Source of the DNA: Azospirillum canadense | GTDB taxonomy: Bacteria > Pseudomonadota > Alphaproteobacteria > Azospirillales > Azospirillaceae | Assembly: GCF_025961225.1 (NCBI RefSeq) | Contig: NZ_JAOQNG010000001.1 | Location: 1,662,501 to 1,726,500, forward strand | Direction of reading: 5' to 3' | Length of the DNA stretch: 64,000 nt | In this document: one piece after another, positions 8,931 through 17,485 of the stretch | How the letters are laid out: each line of letters opens with the position of its first letter | How positions within the stretch are numbered: the stretch's first letter is position 1 | Position numbers and translations under genes: made by a program | The notes under the pieces: model-generated | Database searches by the model: none | Seen by the model: the letters and a program-made list of their open reading frames with translations, nothing else | Told to the model about the DNA's origin: nothing

Positions 8931-9578
8931 ATGCGCACCAGCCCCGTCCTTCTTGCGGCCTGTGCCCTGCTGACCATTCTGGCCGTCGGCCGGGGAAACG
9001 CCGCGGAAACGGTGCTGACCGATCGGGAGAGCGGCTGCCGGGTTCGGCTCCAGCAGCCAGCGGACGGCAAGACCATCCGCTGGACCGGTCCCTGCCGCCA
9101 GGGATTCGCCTATGGCGGCGGCGTGCTGGAATGGTTCCGCGATGGCGAACCGGCCGGCTGGGCCGAGGGCACCTTCGCCGACGGGCGGCTCGAAGGCCCG
9201 GTCCGCCTGGAGTGGGAGGACGGAAAGGCCTTCACCGGGCGCTTCCGGCGCGGGCAGGCGTCCGGCCCCGGAATCCTGACCTTCCCGGAAGGGCACCGCT
9301 ATGTCGGGACCTTCGACCGTGACCGGCCGACCGGGAAGGGGGAGTTCATATCCTCCCTCGGAACCCGTTACAGCGCGCGGGTCGACGGGGCGGGGAACGT
9401 GTGGCCCGGCGTGATGCTCGGCCCGTCCCCCGGCTCCGAGGCTGCCGACATCCCGACGTCCCGGCCGCCGCAACGCCAGCCGCAGACGCTGGACGAATGG
9501 CTGCGCGAACCGCCGCCCGTGCCGGACCTCCGCCTCTCGGAGCGGCCGCCGCCCGGCAGGGCCATGCCCAATCGATAG
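8931..9578 (+). CDS. Exported MORN-repeat protein
   Basis: A 215-residue protein with an N-terminal signal peptide (LLAACALLTILAVGRGNA, cleavage near residue 25). Residues of about 60-145 form MORN-like repeats, seen as repeated G-x-Y/F-x-G type units: GGGVLEWFRDGEPAGWAEG, DGRLEGPVRLEW, GKAFTGRFRRGQASGPG, GHRYVGTFDRDRPTGKG. The C-terminal 70 residues are Pro/Arg-rich and probably disordered. MORN repeats are used for lipid or protein contacts; the partner here is unknown. The start is well supported by GGAGGGA seven bases upstream. It follows moaE by 100 bp but has no evident link to molybdenum metabolism. Confidence 0.85.
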   Translation: MRTSPVLLAACALLTILAVGRGNAAETVLTDRESGCRVRLQQPADGKTIRWTGPCRQGFAYGGGVLEWFRDGEPAGWAEGTFADGRLEGPVRLEWEDGKAFTGRFRRGQASGPGILTFPEGHRYVGTFDRDRPTGKGEFISSLGTRYSARVDGAGNVWPGVMLGPSPGSEAADIPTSRPPQRQPQTLDEWLREPPPVPDLRLSERPPPGRAMPNR

Positions 9579-9652
9579 GCAGACCTGCGCCCGGCGCAAT
9601 TGCCAAGCCGAAGCCGCCATGGTCCCATCCCGTCCCATTCGAGGAGATGGCG

Positions 9653-10285
9653 ATGAGCTGGCAGACGCTCGGTTTCTTTCTGGTGACGGCCTTCGTGGTG
9701 TCGATGACGCCCGGACCCAACATGCTGCTGGCGATGAGCCTCGGCCTGCGCTACGGCGTTCGCCGTGCCGCCTGGGGCGGGCTCGGCATGTGCGTCGCCC
9801 TGACCATCCTCGCGACGCTGTCGGTGCTCGGCCTTGGCGCCCTGCTCCAGGCGTCGGAGCCGGCCTTCCTGACGGTGAAGTGGCTGGGCGTGGGTTACCT
9901 GACCTGGCTCGGCATCGCGTCCTGGCGCGCCCCGATGGAGCCGGGCGCCTCGGGCGCCAACGGCGCCGCGGTCGAGGAAAGCTCGGCTCTTCGGCTGTTC
10001 CTGCGCGGCCTGTTCGTGGCCTTCAGCAACCCCAAGGCCCTGGTCTTCATGGCGGCGCTCTTCCCGCAATTCATCGAGCCGTCGGCCCCGCTCGGCCCAC
10101 AGCTCGCGGCGCTGGTCGCTATCATGGTGGTGGTGGAGTTCGGCTGGATCATGGCCTACGCGACCGGCGGCAACAGCATCGCCTCCCGCCTGTCCAGCGC
10201 CACCGCCACCCGCACGCTGAACCGCCTGACCGGCGGCCTGATGATCGGTGCCGGCGGGCTGCTTGCGCTCGCCCGCCGGCTGTAA
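9653..10285 (+). CDS. LysE/RhtB-family exporter
   Basis: A 210-residue integral membrane protein of the LysE/RhtB amino-acid efflux superfamily. The N-terminal signature FVVSMTPGPNMLLAMSLGLRYG is diagnostic, followed by a second conserved block (GLFVAFSNPKALVFMAALFPQFI). Five to six hydrophobic segments are visible. Members export basic amino acids, homoserine, threonine or similar small molecules; the substrate cannot be read from sequence. The ATG at 9653 follows GAGGAG by six bases; an in-frame ATG two codons earlier would overlap that ribosome site. Confidence 0.9.
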   Translation: MSWQTLGFFLVTAFVVSMTPGPNMLLAMSLGLRYGVRRAAWGGLGMCVALTILATLSVLGLGALLQASEPAFLTVKWLGVGYLTWLGIASWRAPMEPGASGANGAAVEESSALRLFLRGLFVAFSNPKALVFMAALFPQFIEPSAPLGPQLAALVAIMVVVEFGWIMAYATGGNSIASRLSSATATRTLNRLTGGLMIGAGGLLALARRL

Positions 10286-10289
10286 CGGA

Positions 10290-11462
10290 TCAGTTCACGC
10301 GGCGCAGGGTCGTTTCCAGGCGGCCCTTGCCCGACCGTTCCAGCCATGTCGCGGCCAGCCGGCCGTCGGAGCGGACGTGGTAGCGCAGCGTGTTCCGGCC
10401 CTTCTCGTCGAAGACCAGCTCGTCGTTCTCAATGCGGCCCTTGCGGCGCGCCCGCTCGATCGTCTGATCGGGCTCCATGCCCGGACCCAGCACGTAATCG
10501 GCATAGACCGTGTCGCCGTCCACCTTGTCCACTGACAGGGCGACTTCGCGACCGTTGATGTAGGCGCCGTACCAGGTGCCGAGGAAGGGGCGGGCGCCCC
10601 CGGACGCCGGCTCCGAGGCGCCGCTGCGCGGGCCGGTCGCCGCGGCCTGCATCAGTTCGGCGCTGGGTGTGCGGCCCCAGGCCTCGTCGCAGGACGGGTC
10701 ATTGGGAACCGGCGGCGCCTCCGCGAAGCGGACGATGCAGGCCCCAAAGCGGCGCACGAACATGCCGGTGTTGGCCGCGCCGTGTCCGGTCAGCAGGGCC
10801 GGCTGGTCGACCACGAGGTTGTCGAGGCCCCGGGAGGCCAGGATGCTGCGCGACGGTTCGCCGCGCCCGCCCGGATCGAAGTCGTCGCCATGGAAGAAGA
10901 ACAGCATGACCCGCGCGCTGCGGACGCTGCGCAGGATCGGCCAGAGCTGGGTCGCGTTGTCGCGCCAGCTGTCGTAAGCCTCCGAAAAATTACCGAAGGC
11001 GGCTGGTGCCGTGCCGACGACCGCGTCGATCCGGTCCGTCTGCCCCGCCGCCATCAGCGAGATGAACGCCCCGAAGGACTGACCGCTGAGGACCACGCGC
11101 TGGTAGCCGCGTCCCTTCAGTTCCTCGGCGTAGGCGGCGAGCGCCCGTGAGCTGTTGGGCAGCGTGTCGCTGACCCGCATCCGGTCGAGCCGGAACACAT
11201 CCCAGCCGGCGTCGCGCAGCGCCTTCATGTAGAGCGGGGTGGGGGCGTTCGAATCCTCCGTCTCCACCGACCGTCCGTGGCTCCACACCACGGCCCCCCG
11301 GGCTTTGTTGGGGCCGAGTTGCGCCTCGTCCCCATAGGCTGGGTTCAGCCTGATCTGCGCCGAGGCCGTGTGGGCCGCCCCCAGCAACGCCGCAAGCAAC
11401 GCCGCAAGCAACGCCGCCGCCGCAATAAGTCCGAGCAGTGCCTGTCCGAAAGTCCGCGTCAT
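10290..11462 (-). CDS. Exported alpha/beta-hydrolase-like protein with extra C-terminal domain
   Basis: The 390-residue protein has a long Ala/Leu signal peptide (residues 1-35, cleavage near ASA-Q). The central part looks like a dienelactone-hydrolase-type alpha/beta hydrolase: VVWSHGRSVE near the oxyanion position, GQSFG as the nucleophile elbow, FFFHGDDFDPGG for the acid, and LTGHGAAN for the histidine. The last 100 residues form a separate domain (FLGTWYGAYINGREVALSVDKVD...) that resembles lipocalin-like or hydrolase-accessory sheets; I do not recognise it. The signal peptide is encoded by a 12-bp tandem repeat (11384-11416). It converges on the LysE gene with a four-base gap and diverges from the gene at 11651. 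Confidence 0.75.
   Translation of the reverse strand: MTRTFGQALLGLIAAAALLAALLAALLGAAHTASAQIRLNPAYGDEAQLGPNKARGAVVWSHGRSVETEDSNAPTPLYMKALRDAGWDVFRLDRMRVSDTLPNSSRALAAYAEELKGRGYQRVVLSGQSFGAFISLMAAGQTDRIDAVVGTAPAAFGNFSEAYDSWRDNATQLWPILRSVRSARVMLFFFHGDDFDPGGRGEPSRSILASRGLDNLVVDQPALLTGHGAANTGMFVRRFGACIVRFAEAPPVPNDPSCDEAWGRTPSAELMQAAATGPRSGASEPASGGARPFLGTWYGAYINGREVALSVDKVDGDTVYADYVLGPGMEPDQTIERARRKGRIENDELVFDEKGRNTLRYHVRSDGRLAATWLERSGKGRLETTLRRVN
11384..11416. repeat. 12-bp tandem repeat inside a signal-peptide coding region
   Basis: The unit GCAACGCCGCAA is repeated about 2.75 times. On the minus strand it encodes repeating Leu-Leu-Ala-Ala residues in the hydrophobic core of the signal peptide. 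Copy-number change would lengthen or shorten the core by exactly four residues without a frameshift. Confidence 0.8.
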
Positions 11463-11650
11463 CCTTCAACGCTCCAGTCTGCGAGCGGTCGAAGGATTGC
11501 CTGTTATGGTTAATTCAACCTTTCCCGCTCGGCATGGCCGTTTTTTGTCACGGCTCGATGACGACGCGCGTCGTGATATTGAGAATGACTCGCATCTTCT
11601 CTGGGGATGGGTTACCGTGCGCCCTGGCTTTCCCGACGGGAGGACGAAGC

Positions 11651-12121
11651 ATGGGCGAGATGACGGGTGAGGGGCGGTTGTCGCCTTGGGCGGTGGGAGA
11701 TCTCACCCCCGCAGAACGGGCCGTGCTGACCGGGTTCCGGCAATGGTTCCGGCATGGCACCGCCGGCGGCATGGCCGCGATGCGCGCCGGATTCGATGTC
11801 GCCGGCGTCCCGTCCACGGCGCTGCTGCCCCTGTTCGCGCTGCTTGGCTGCTTCGCCGTTGCCCAGGCACGCCGCCCGGACATCCGCCCACCGTCCAGCC
11901 TGCGCGTCGGCGCCGACGAGATGGCGCTGCTGGACGCCCTGGCCGCCGTTCAGGCCGGCGAGCCCGATTCCGCCGCTCAGGTTCTCGATCGGTGGTTGCC
12001 AATAATGGCGCTGTGCGTCGCGACGGACGCCGCGCGCGAACTGGCCCATGTCCTGGATGGAGCTTGCATCCGCCTGCCGCGCCGGCGCGCGGCGCGCCTT
12101 ATCGCCCTGGCGGCGGAGTAG
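11651..12121 (+). CDS. Hypothetical protein
   Basis: I do not recognise this 156-residue protein. It is predicted to be mostly helical, with a polar N-terminus (LSPWAVGDLTPAERAVLTGF), a more hydrophobic middle (STALLPLFALLGCFAVAQ, residues 58-75) and an Arg-rich end. The frame is open upstream to 11438, but the extra residues have no sign of being coding; the ATG at 11651 follows GGAGGACGAAGC and is the likelier start. Its 3' end overlaps the convergent acetyltransferase gene by 23 bp. Confidence 0.55.
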   Translation: MGEMTGEGRLSPWAVGDLTPAERAVLTGFRQWFRHGTAGGMAAMRAGFDVAGVPSTALLPLFALLGCFAVAQARRPDIRPPSSLRVGADEMALLDALAAVQAGEPDSAAQVLDRWLPIMALCVATDAARELAHVLDGACIRLPRRRAARLIALAAE

Positions 12122-12689
12122 CGGCCCAGGAGGATATGGCAGCCGGGTGCCAAGCCGTATCCCGCCGCAGCACCTTGCGCAGAATCCACTGGTCGATGGC
12201 AACCTGCACCACATCGCCGTCCGGGGTGCGGTAGGAATACCGGCCCCGCTCGGTTCCGCAGGCCTCATAACCAAGGCGGTCGTAGAAGCCGAGCACGCCC
12301 GCGTTGTCGCGGTCCACGCCAAGCTCAGCCTCGGCATAGCCGTAGTCGAGAACGGCTGCTTCGCCGGCCAGGATCAGGCGCGTACCAAGCCCGAGCTTGC
12401 GGAACGGCGCGAACACGCGCAACGCCCACAGGGTGCCGCGTTTCAAGGAGCGCTTGCGCAGGAAATCAACGCACAGCTGGCCGGCGGGAAAGCCGTTGAC
12501 CTCCGCCACCAGCAGCGCCCCTTGCCCGCGTTCCTGCGTGCGGAAGGCCGTGGCGATGATTTCACGGTGGGGCGTGTGCAGCCCGAACCATTCCAACTCC
12601 GGCAGGTCTTCGCGACGGGCACGACGGATCGTGACGGGCAGCGAGACCACCCCGTCCATCGTGGTGGCCGTTGTGATGGCGGTGTCCAT
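12099..12689 (-). CDS. GNAT-family N-acetyltransferase
   Basis: A 196-residue protein with the GNAT fold. The acetyl-CoA-binding motif is visible as LRVFAPFRKLGLGTRLI (the R/Q-x2-G-x-G/A region), followed by the typical ELGVDRDNAGVLGFYDRLGYE segment near the C-terminus. An N-terminal 17-residue Thr-rich leader precedes the fold. The ATG at 12689 has GGAG five bases upstream; the frame continues open upstream but overlaps the divergent neighbour, so this start is preferred. The substrate is unknown. It diverges from the TPR/GT9-like gene at 12829 with a 139-bp shared promoter region. Confidence 0.87.
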   Translation of the reverse strand: MDTAITTATTMDGVVSLPVTIRRARREDLPELEWFGLHTPHREIIATAFRTQERGQGALLVAEVNGFPAGQLCVDFLRKRSLKRGTLWALRVFAPFRKLGLGTRLILAGEAAVLDYGYAEAELGVDRDNAGVLGFYDRLGYEACGTERGRYSYRTPDGDVVQVAIDQWILRKVLRRDTAWHPAAISSWAATPPPGR

Positions 12690-12828
12690 GGCTCCTCCGT
12701 AACTCCGGCCTTCTGCCGATGTGAACGGCGCGATGGCGAAGCGCGTTCCCTTGCGCTGCCGTCGCCGATGAACCGGCACCCCATTGTTCGCGTTGTTGGC
12801 TCGCCTGAACCAAACAGGGAGGGGATGC

Positions 12829-13896
12829 GTGGACACGCTGTGGCCGCCGGAGACGGCCGATTTGCTCGACCGGGCGGCGACGCTTCTGCGGAATCGCCAC
12901 GTGCGCGAAAGCCTGGACCTGTATGACCGCGCGCTGTCCCTCGGGGTCGATCCGCTGGCCATCGGGGGCGAGCGGTGGAAGGCCCATATGCTGCTCGGCG
13001 ACTTTGAATCCGCCTGGACCGTCAGCGATGCGGTTCTCGCCCAAACGCCTCCGGACGGTTTCAATCCCACCGACCGGCCGTTTCATCAACGACCGGTTTG
13101 GAGCGGTCGGCCGTTCGATGGGGAAGCGGTGCTGGTGCGCTGCTATCATGGGCTGGGCGATATCGTGCAGTTTTCCCGTTACCTGCCGCTGGTCGCCCGG
13201 CGTGCCGCTCGCCTCTGGGTGCAGGCGCCGGTTGCCGTCCACGCCCTGCTGTCGGGCATTCCCGGCGTGGACGGGTGGCTGCCGCTGTCCGACAACGTTC
13301 CGATGCCTCCCTACACCGTGCAGGCGGAGTTGATGGAGCTTCCCTTCGCCTTCCGGACGAGTATGGCGTCACTGCCCGCGCCCGCAACCCGCATCACGGT
13401 CGACCCCGCGCACGTGGCGGCACAGAAGGCCCGGCTGAGCCGCCGCGGACGGATCAGCGTGGGGTTGGCCTGGGCTGCGGGCGCTTGGGACGGGGGCCAC
13501 CGGTCGCTCCCTCCCGACCTCCTTCGCCGTCTGACCGATGCACCCAATGTGGATTGGGTCTGCCTCCAACGGGGCACGCCGCTGGGGAAGGCCGCGTCTC
13601 TGCCCTTCTGCGACACCGGCACCCGCAGCGAGGATTTGGTGGACACGGCGGCGATGATCCGGGCCGTCGACCTTGTCCTGACGGTAGACACGGTGGTGGC
13701 CCACCTGGCGGGTGCCCTCGGCGCCCCGGTCTGGACAATGCTTCACCACGAGGCCGACTGGCGCTGGTTGCTGGACCGCGACGACAGCCCCTGGTACCCG
13801 ACGATGCGCCTGCTCCGCCAGCCGGCCGCGAGCGATTGGTCGGCGGTCGTCGAGCGTGCGCGGGCAGATTTGGCAACCACAGCGAACGGATATTGA
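12829..13896 (+). CDS. TPR plus GT9 (heptosyltransferase)-like glycosyltransferase family protein
   Basis: The 355-residue protein begins with a short helical repeat region (residues 5-70: LLDRAATLLRNRHVRESLDLYDRAL, one or two TPR-like units) and continues with a domain resembling family-9 glycosyltransferases: GLGDIVQFSRYLPLV, VGLAWAAG, and DTAAMIRAVDLVLTVDTVVAHLAGALGAPVW. The last segment is the nucleotide-sugar site seen in TPR-glycosyltransferase proteins of Azospirillum-like bacteria. Such proteins may modify flagellin or envelope polysaccharide; the acceptor is unknown. A GTG at 12829, preceded by GGGAGGGG, is the preferred start. Confidence 0.75.
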   Translation: MDTLWPPETADLLDRAATLLRNRHVRESLDLYDRALSLGVDPLAIGGERWKAHMLLGDFESAWTVSDAVLAQTPPDGFNPTDRPFHQRPVWSGRPFDGEAVLVRCYHGLGDIVQFSRYLPLVARRAARLWVQAPVAVHALLSGIPGVDGWLPLSDNVPMPPYTVQAELMELPFAFRTSMASLPAPATRITVDPAHVAAQKARLSRRGRISVGLAWAAGAWDGGHRSLPPDLLRRLTDAPNVDWVCLQRGTPLGKAASLPFCDTGTRSEDLVDTAAMIRAVDLVLTVDTVVAHLAGALGAPVWTMLHHEADWRWLLDRDDSPWYPTMRLLRQPAASDWSAVVERARADLATTANGY

Positions 13897-14106
13897 GCGA
13901 CGCAAAGCCGGCATCGGTTCCATTCGAACACTGTGCAAAGCGGCTTTGGTGCCACTTTCCGGCCGACCAGTATGAACCGAAAGCAACCGGGAGACTATGA
14001 CCTACGTCGCCTTGACGCTCTCCGCGTGTCCTGACAGAGTCTGAACAAACGACCCTGGACCGGAGCAGCACAAGGCCGGCCGGGATCTGCGATGGAGGAC
14101 AAGGCC

Positions 14107-14280
14107 ATGATGAGAATCGTCAATCTGAGCCGCACAGGCCTTTTCGTCGTGATGCGCAGTGGCTCCCTGACGTCGCTGGCGGGCCGCACGCACTGGCGTT
14201 CGCTGGACGAGGTGTGGTCGGCCGTCCGGTCGGAAAACGCTCCGGTCAGCGACTTCGTCGTCCACACGTCCGTCGCTTGA
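14107..14280 (+). CDS. Small hypothetical protein with dedicated terminator
   Basis: A 57-residue protein starting MMRIVNLSRTGLFVV and ending DFVVHTSVA. I do not recognise it. GGAGGA lies seven bases ahead of the ATG, and a terminator-like hairpin (14321-14363 followed by GCTTTT) lies 40 bp beyond the stop, which together argue for a real expressed unit. An in-frame ATG at 14092 would add five residues but overlaps the ribosome site. The gene lies alone between the GT9-like gene and the chemoreceptor. Confidence 0.5.
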   Translation: MMRIVNLSRTGLFVVMRSGSLTSLAGRTHWRSLDEVWSAVRSENAPVSDFVVHTSVA

Positions 14281-14320
14281 CCGCTTGGCGTCTCTCGACG
14301 AAGCGTCACGATCTCACGAA

Positions 14321-14367
14321 AAACGGGCGCCAACGGTCCCTGGAAGGCCGATGGCGCCTGTTTGCTT
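14321..14367 (+). terminator. Terminator-like hairpin after the small gene
   Basis: Arms 14321-14332 and 14352-14363 form a 12-bp stem with one G-U pair, closing a 19-base loop, followed by GCTTTT on the plus strand. Confidence 0.55.
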
Positions 14368-14472
14368 TTGCCTATTCCCAGCTGTCATGCGGCCGGCGCA
14401 TGAACAGTTTCATGATCGGCCGGCCGGATGACGCTTTCGCACATGGCTGCGCCATGTGCTGTCGGGTTTGAA

Positions 14473-14509
14473 CCGAAGGCGTTTGATGGAAGCCATCAAA
14501 CGCCTTCGG
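14473..14509 (-). terminator. Strong hairpin just past the chemoreceptor stop codon
   Basis: Arms 14473-14489 and 14493-14509 are perfect 17-bp complements with a 3-base loop. The hairpin begins two bases beyond the chemoreceptor stop. There is no long T-run on the minus strand (TTCAAACC follows), so it may end or protect the transcript. Confidence 0.6.
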
Positions 14510-14511
14510 CA

Positions 14512-15858
14512 TCAGCCGGCGCGAACCCGCGCGAGGAAGCGGTCCACCTCGCTGCGCAGGGTGGTGGATTGCCGGGTCAGCTCGTTTGTGGCGCCGAGCA
14601 CGTTGCGGGCTTCGCTTCCCGTGTCGGCGGCCGACGAGTTCACCCGCACGATCGTCTCGCTCACCTCGCGTGTGCCGATGGAGGCCTGCTGGACGTTGCG
14701 GGCAATTTCCGTGGTCGCCGCACCTTGCTCCTCCATCGCCGTCGCGATCGACGTCGAGATCTCGTTGATCCGCGAGATCGTCTCGGAAATGGAGCGGATC
14801 GCGCCGACGGCCTCCTGGGTGGCGCCCTGAACCGCGCCGATCTGGGAGTTGATTTCCTCGGTCGCCTTGGCGGTCTGGTTTGCCAGGCTCTTCACCTCGC
14901 TCGCCACGACGGCGAAGCCTTTGCCGGCCTCACCCGCGCGCGCCGCCTCGATGGTGGCGTTCAGCGCCAGCAGGTTCGTCTGGCTGGCGATGTCATGGAT
15001 GAGCTTCACGACTTGCCCGATCTTGCTGGCCGCGTCGGCAAGACCCTGGACGGTGTTGTTGGTGCGCTCCGCCTGCGACATCGCCTCGCTGGCGATGGCT
15101 GCGGACTGGGTCACCTGATGGCTGATCTCGCCGATGGAGGCGGTCAGCTCCTCCGCGGCGGCCGCAACCGTCTGGATGTTCACGGACGCCTCTTCCGCGG
15201 CTGCGGCCACCTGCGTTGACTGGGCGCTGGTCTCCTCGGCCGTTCGGGTCATGTTCTGCGCGGTGGACTGCAGTTGCTGCGCGGCGGAGGCCACGGCCTG
15301 CACCACACCCTTGACCTCGCGCTCGAACGAATCGGCGGTGCTGCCCAATTCGCGGGAGATGATCGCCGCGGTGTTCAGGTCGACATAGACCGACGTCGCG
15401 AGATCCATGTCGAGGAACACCGCCTTGTTGATCGCCTGGAGCAGCTGGGCCAGCTTTTCCGGCTTCTTGCGGTAAACCTGGGCAGCCAGATCGATCAGCT
15501 TGTTCATGGTGAAGCAATAGGCGCCCATGTACCAGCGCGGCTCCAGGCCGATTCGCTGATGGGCCTGACCGATCTTGAGAACCTGCGCCATATAGGCGTC
15601 GTCGAAGGTGCCGGTGAAGACGTTCTTCAACCAATGCTGCTTCTGCATGTCGCGCGCACGGCCGACCGTGGTCGGGTTCGCCAACAGCGTCGATATTTGC
15701 GGAACGGTGCGGAGATAGCCGTAGAAGTCTTCCAGGATTTGGTCGATGCGCTGCGCCAGATAGGGCTGGAATTCCCGGAGGACGGACTTCGTGGATTCGT
15801 CGATACGAAGGAACGCAATGCGCTCGACAATGGATTGGGTCTGGCCAGCGTGCGACAT
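14512..15858 (-). CDS. Soluble globin-coupled methyl-accepting chemotaxis protein
   Basis: A 448-residue cytoplasmic chemoreceptor. Residues 10-170 match a protoglobin sensor: H100 in AHQRIGLEPRWYMGAY is the expected proximal haem ligand, within the conserved H-x2-I-G-L-x-P-x-W-Y pattern of HemAT. Residues 200-448 form the four-helix signalling bundle with the hairpin tip (QTNLLALNATIEAARAGEAG and GKGFAVVASEVKSLA). No membrane segment is present. By analogy with HemAT it senses oxygen and drives aerotaxis through CheA/CheW; ligand identity is inference. The ATG at 15858 is preceded by GGGGAAG; the open frame extends further upstream without family similarity. No che genes are nearby. Confidence 0.9.
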   Translation of the reverse strand: MSHAGQTQSIVERIAFLRIDESTKSVLREFQPYLAQRIDQILEDFYGYLRTVPQISTLLANPTTVGRARDMQKQHWLKNVFTGTFDDAYMAQVLKIGQAHQRIGLEPRWYMGAYCFTMNKLIDLAAQVYRKKPEKLAQLLQAINKAVFLDMDLATSVYVDLNTAAIISRELGSTADSFEREVKGVVQAVASAAQQLQSTAQNMTRTAEETSAQSTQVAAAAEEASVNIQTVAAAAEELTASIGEISHQVTQSAAIASEAMSQAERTNNTVQGLADAASKIGQVVKLIHDIASQTNLLALNATIEAARAGEAGKGFAVVASEVKSLANQTAKATEEINSQIGAVQGATQEAVGAIRSISETISRINEISTSIATAMEEQGAATTEIARNVQQASIGTREVSETIVRVNSSAADTGSEARNVLGATNELTRQSTTLRSEVDRFLARVRAG

Positions 15859-16001
15859 GGAGCGACTTCCCCGCGAAAAAGTTCGGCCTAAGGATAACGC
15901 AATTTGTATAGAATGCAAAGCAATCCACCCTGCGGAAAAGACTATGACGTCAGTTGGGGGTTGTGAAAACGGTCCGCTTTGTCGCAGCCTCATTGCATGT
16001 G

Positions 16002-16039
16002 AAAAAAAATCCGGCGGTGCCGTGGGGCAACCGCCGGAT
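16002..16039 (-). terminator. Rho-independent terminator of rpoH
   Basis: Arms 16009-16018 and 16030-16039 form a perfect 10-bp GC-rich stem with an 11-base loop. On the minus strand the stem is followed by a run of eight T residues (16009-16002). It lies 50 bp past the rpoH stop codon. Confidence 0.9.
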
Positions 16040-16089
16040 GGGTGTGTGAAACGGTGCGGGAAGGCCGGTGTGGCCGGGATTTGTGCCGG

Positions 16090-16980
16090 TCAGGCGGCCG
16101 CGTGGGCGGCCGGGCGGCGCAGCGCCTGCGCGGCGCTCAGCACCGCTTTCTGCAGCTTCTCGAACGCACGGACCTCGATCTGCCGGACCCGCTCCCGCGA
16201 GACGCAGAACTGCTGGCTCAACGCCTCCAGGGTGGAGGGATCGTCCTTCAGCCGACGCTCGAACAGGATGCGCCTTTCACGGTCGTCCAGCCGTTCCAGG
16301 GCTTGGCCGACGAGGCGACGGCGCAACGCCAGCTCGTCCGCGTCGGCAATTACGATCTCCTGCGTCGGGCGGTCATCCGCCAGAAGCTCAAGCCAGTTGG
16401 TCTCGCCGTCGCTGGACAGGGTCGCGTCCAGGGAGCTGTCGTTGGACGACAGGCGGCGGTTCATCTCCACCACCTCCAACTCCGGAACGTCCAGCTCGGT
16501 GGCGATGGCGGTGACGGTCTCGGGCGACAGGTCGCCCTGCTCCAACTCCTGCATCTGGCTTTTCAGGCGGCGCAGGTTGAAGAACAGCTTTTTCTGCGCG
16601 GCCGTGGTGCCCATCTTCACGAGCGACCAGCTGTGCAGGATGTATTCCTGGATGGCCGCGCGGATCCACCATGTGGCGTAGGTTGCGAAGCGGAAACCGC
16701 GCTCCGGATCGAATTTTTGGGCCGCCTGCATCAGGCCGACATTGCCTTCCGCGACCAGATCGGCCAGCGGCAGGCCGTAGCCGCCGAACCCGCGGGCGAT
16801 CTTGATCACCAAGCGCAGATGGCTGCCCACCAGCCGTTCCAGGGCCACGGAGCTTCCGCGATCGCGCCAGGCGACCGCCAGTTCACGCTCCTCGTCCGGG
16901 GCCAGAATGGGGAACCGCTTCGATTCCTCGACGTATCGGGACAGGCTGGCGTTCTCACCAGTCAGGAGTTTCTTGAGCAC
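16090..16980 (-). CDS. rpoH: RNA polymerase sigma-32 factor
   Basis: RpoH directs RNA polymerase to heat-shock promoters. The 296-residue protein has sigma region 2 (LADLVAEGNVGLMQAAQKFDPERGFRF, then ATYATWWIRAAIQEYI), the diagnostic RpoH box (QKKLFFNLRRLKS) and region 4 (LDDRERRILFERRL ... LSQQFCVSRERVRQIE). A GTG at 16980 with GAGAGGAGG seven bases ahead gives a standard-length protein; the frame is open upstream to an ATG at 17058, but that extension lacks family similarity. A strong terminator follows. Alphaproteobacteria often have two rpoH genes; which copy this is cannot be told here. Confidence 0.95.
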   Translation of the reverse strand: MLKKLLTGENASLSRYVEESKRFPILAPDEERELAVAWRDRGSSVALERLVGSHLRLVIKIARGFGGYGLPLADLVAEGNVGLMQAAQKFDPERGFRFATYATWWIRAAIQEYILHSWSLVKMGTTAAQKKLFFNLRRLKSQMQELEQGDLSPETVTAIATELDVPELEVVEMNRRLSSNDSSLDATLSSDGETNWLELLADDRPTQEIVIADADELALRRRLVGQALERLDDRERRILFERRLKDDPSTLEALSQQFCVSRERVRQIEVRAFEKLQKAVLSAAQALRRPAAHAAA

Positions 16981-17485
16981 TCCAAGGCCTCCTCTCTCCA
17001 ACGCTCCACCGTCGTCGTGACACCATCCCCTTTCGGTGAGCGTGCGTCGGACGCTCATCGTTTCGGCCTTATGTTTCTCGGGAATTTGCCGAAATTATCC
17101 AGGAATGCATCAATCTGACTAGATTACTGTGCCGCCCACACCAAGTCGGATCAAGCCTGGAAACGGCATTGCAGCAATATTTTTCGGCGTATATCCGAGC
17201 TATTCTGCTGCCGCGACAGGCGTTCTGGCAGGGCGAACTTTTGTACCAGCCACCAGAGGTGGACGACTGACGTTTGGATGACCGGATATTGAGGCTGCCT
17301 TCCTTTGGGCGGCTCTCGGCCATTTGGGAGGGCTCGGTGCTTCGGACATCGGCCATCCGGCTGTGCGCACCTCGGTCGAAGGTCAGTGGCCACCGGGCGA
17401 GCATGGTGGATCGGGCTCCGGTTGCCGTGCCTATTCAGCGTGCGCCGACCGTGTTATGTGCGGTGCGCCATTTGGAGAACCGGTC
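16981..17485. other. Divergent intergenic region between rpoH and an acetyltransferase
   Basis: About 505 bp. The first 35 bp contain the rpoH ribosome site (GAGAGGAGG). The rest has lower GC than its surroundings near 17090-17200 (for example AATATTTTT at 17176-17184), which fits promoter DNA, but I cannot name a confident -35/-10 pair. No convincing gene was seen. Confidence 0.4.
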
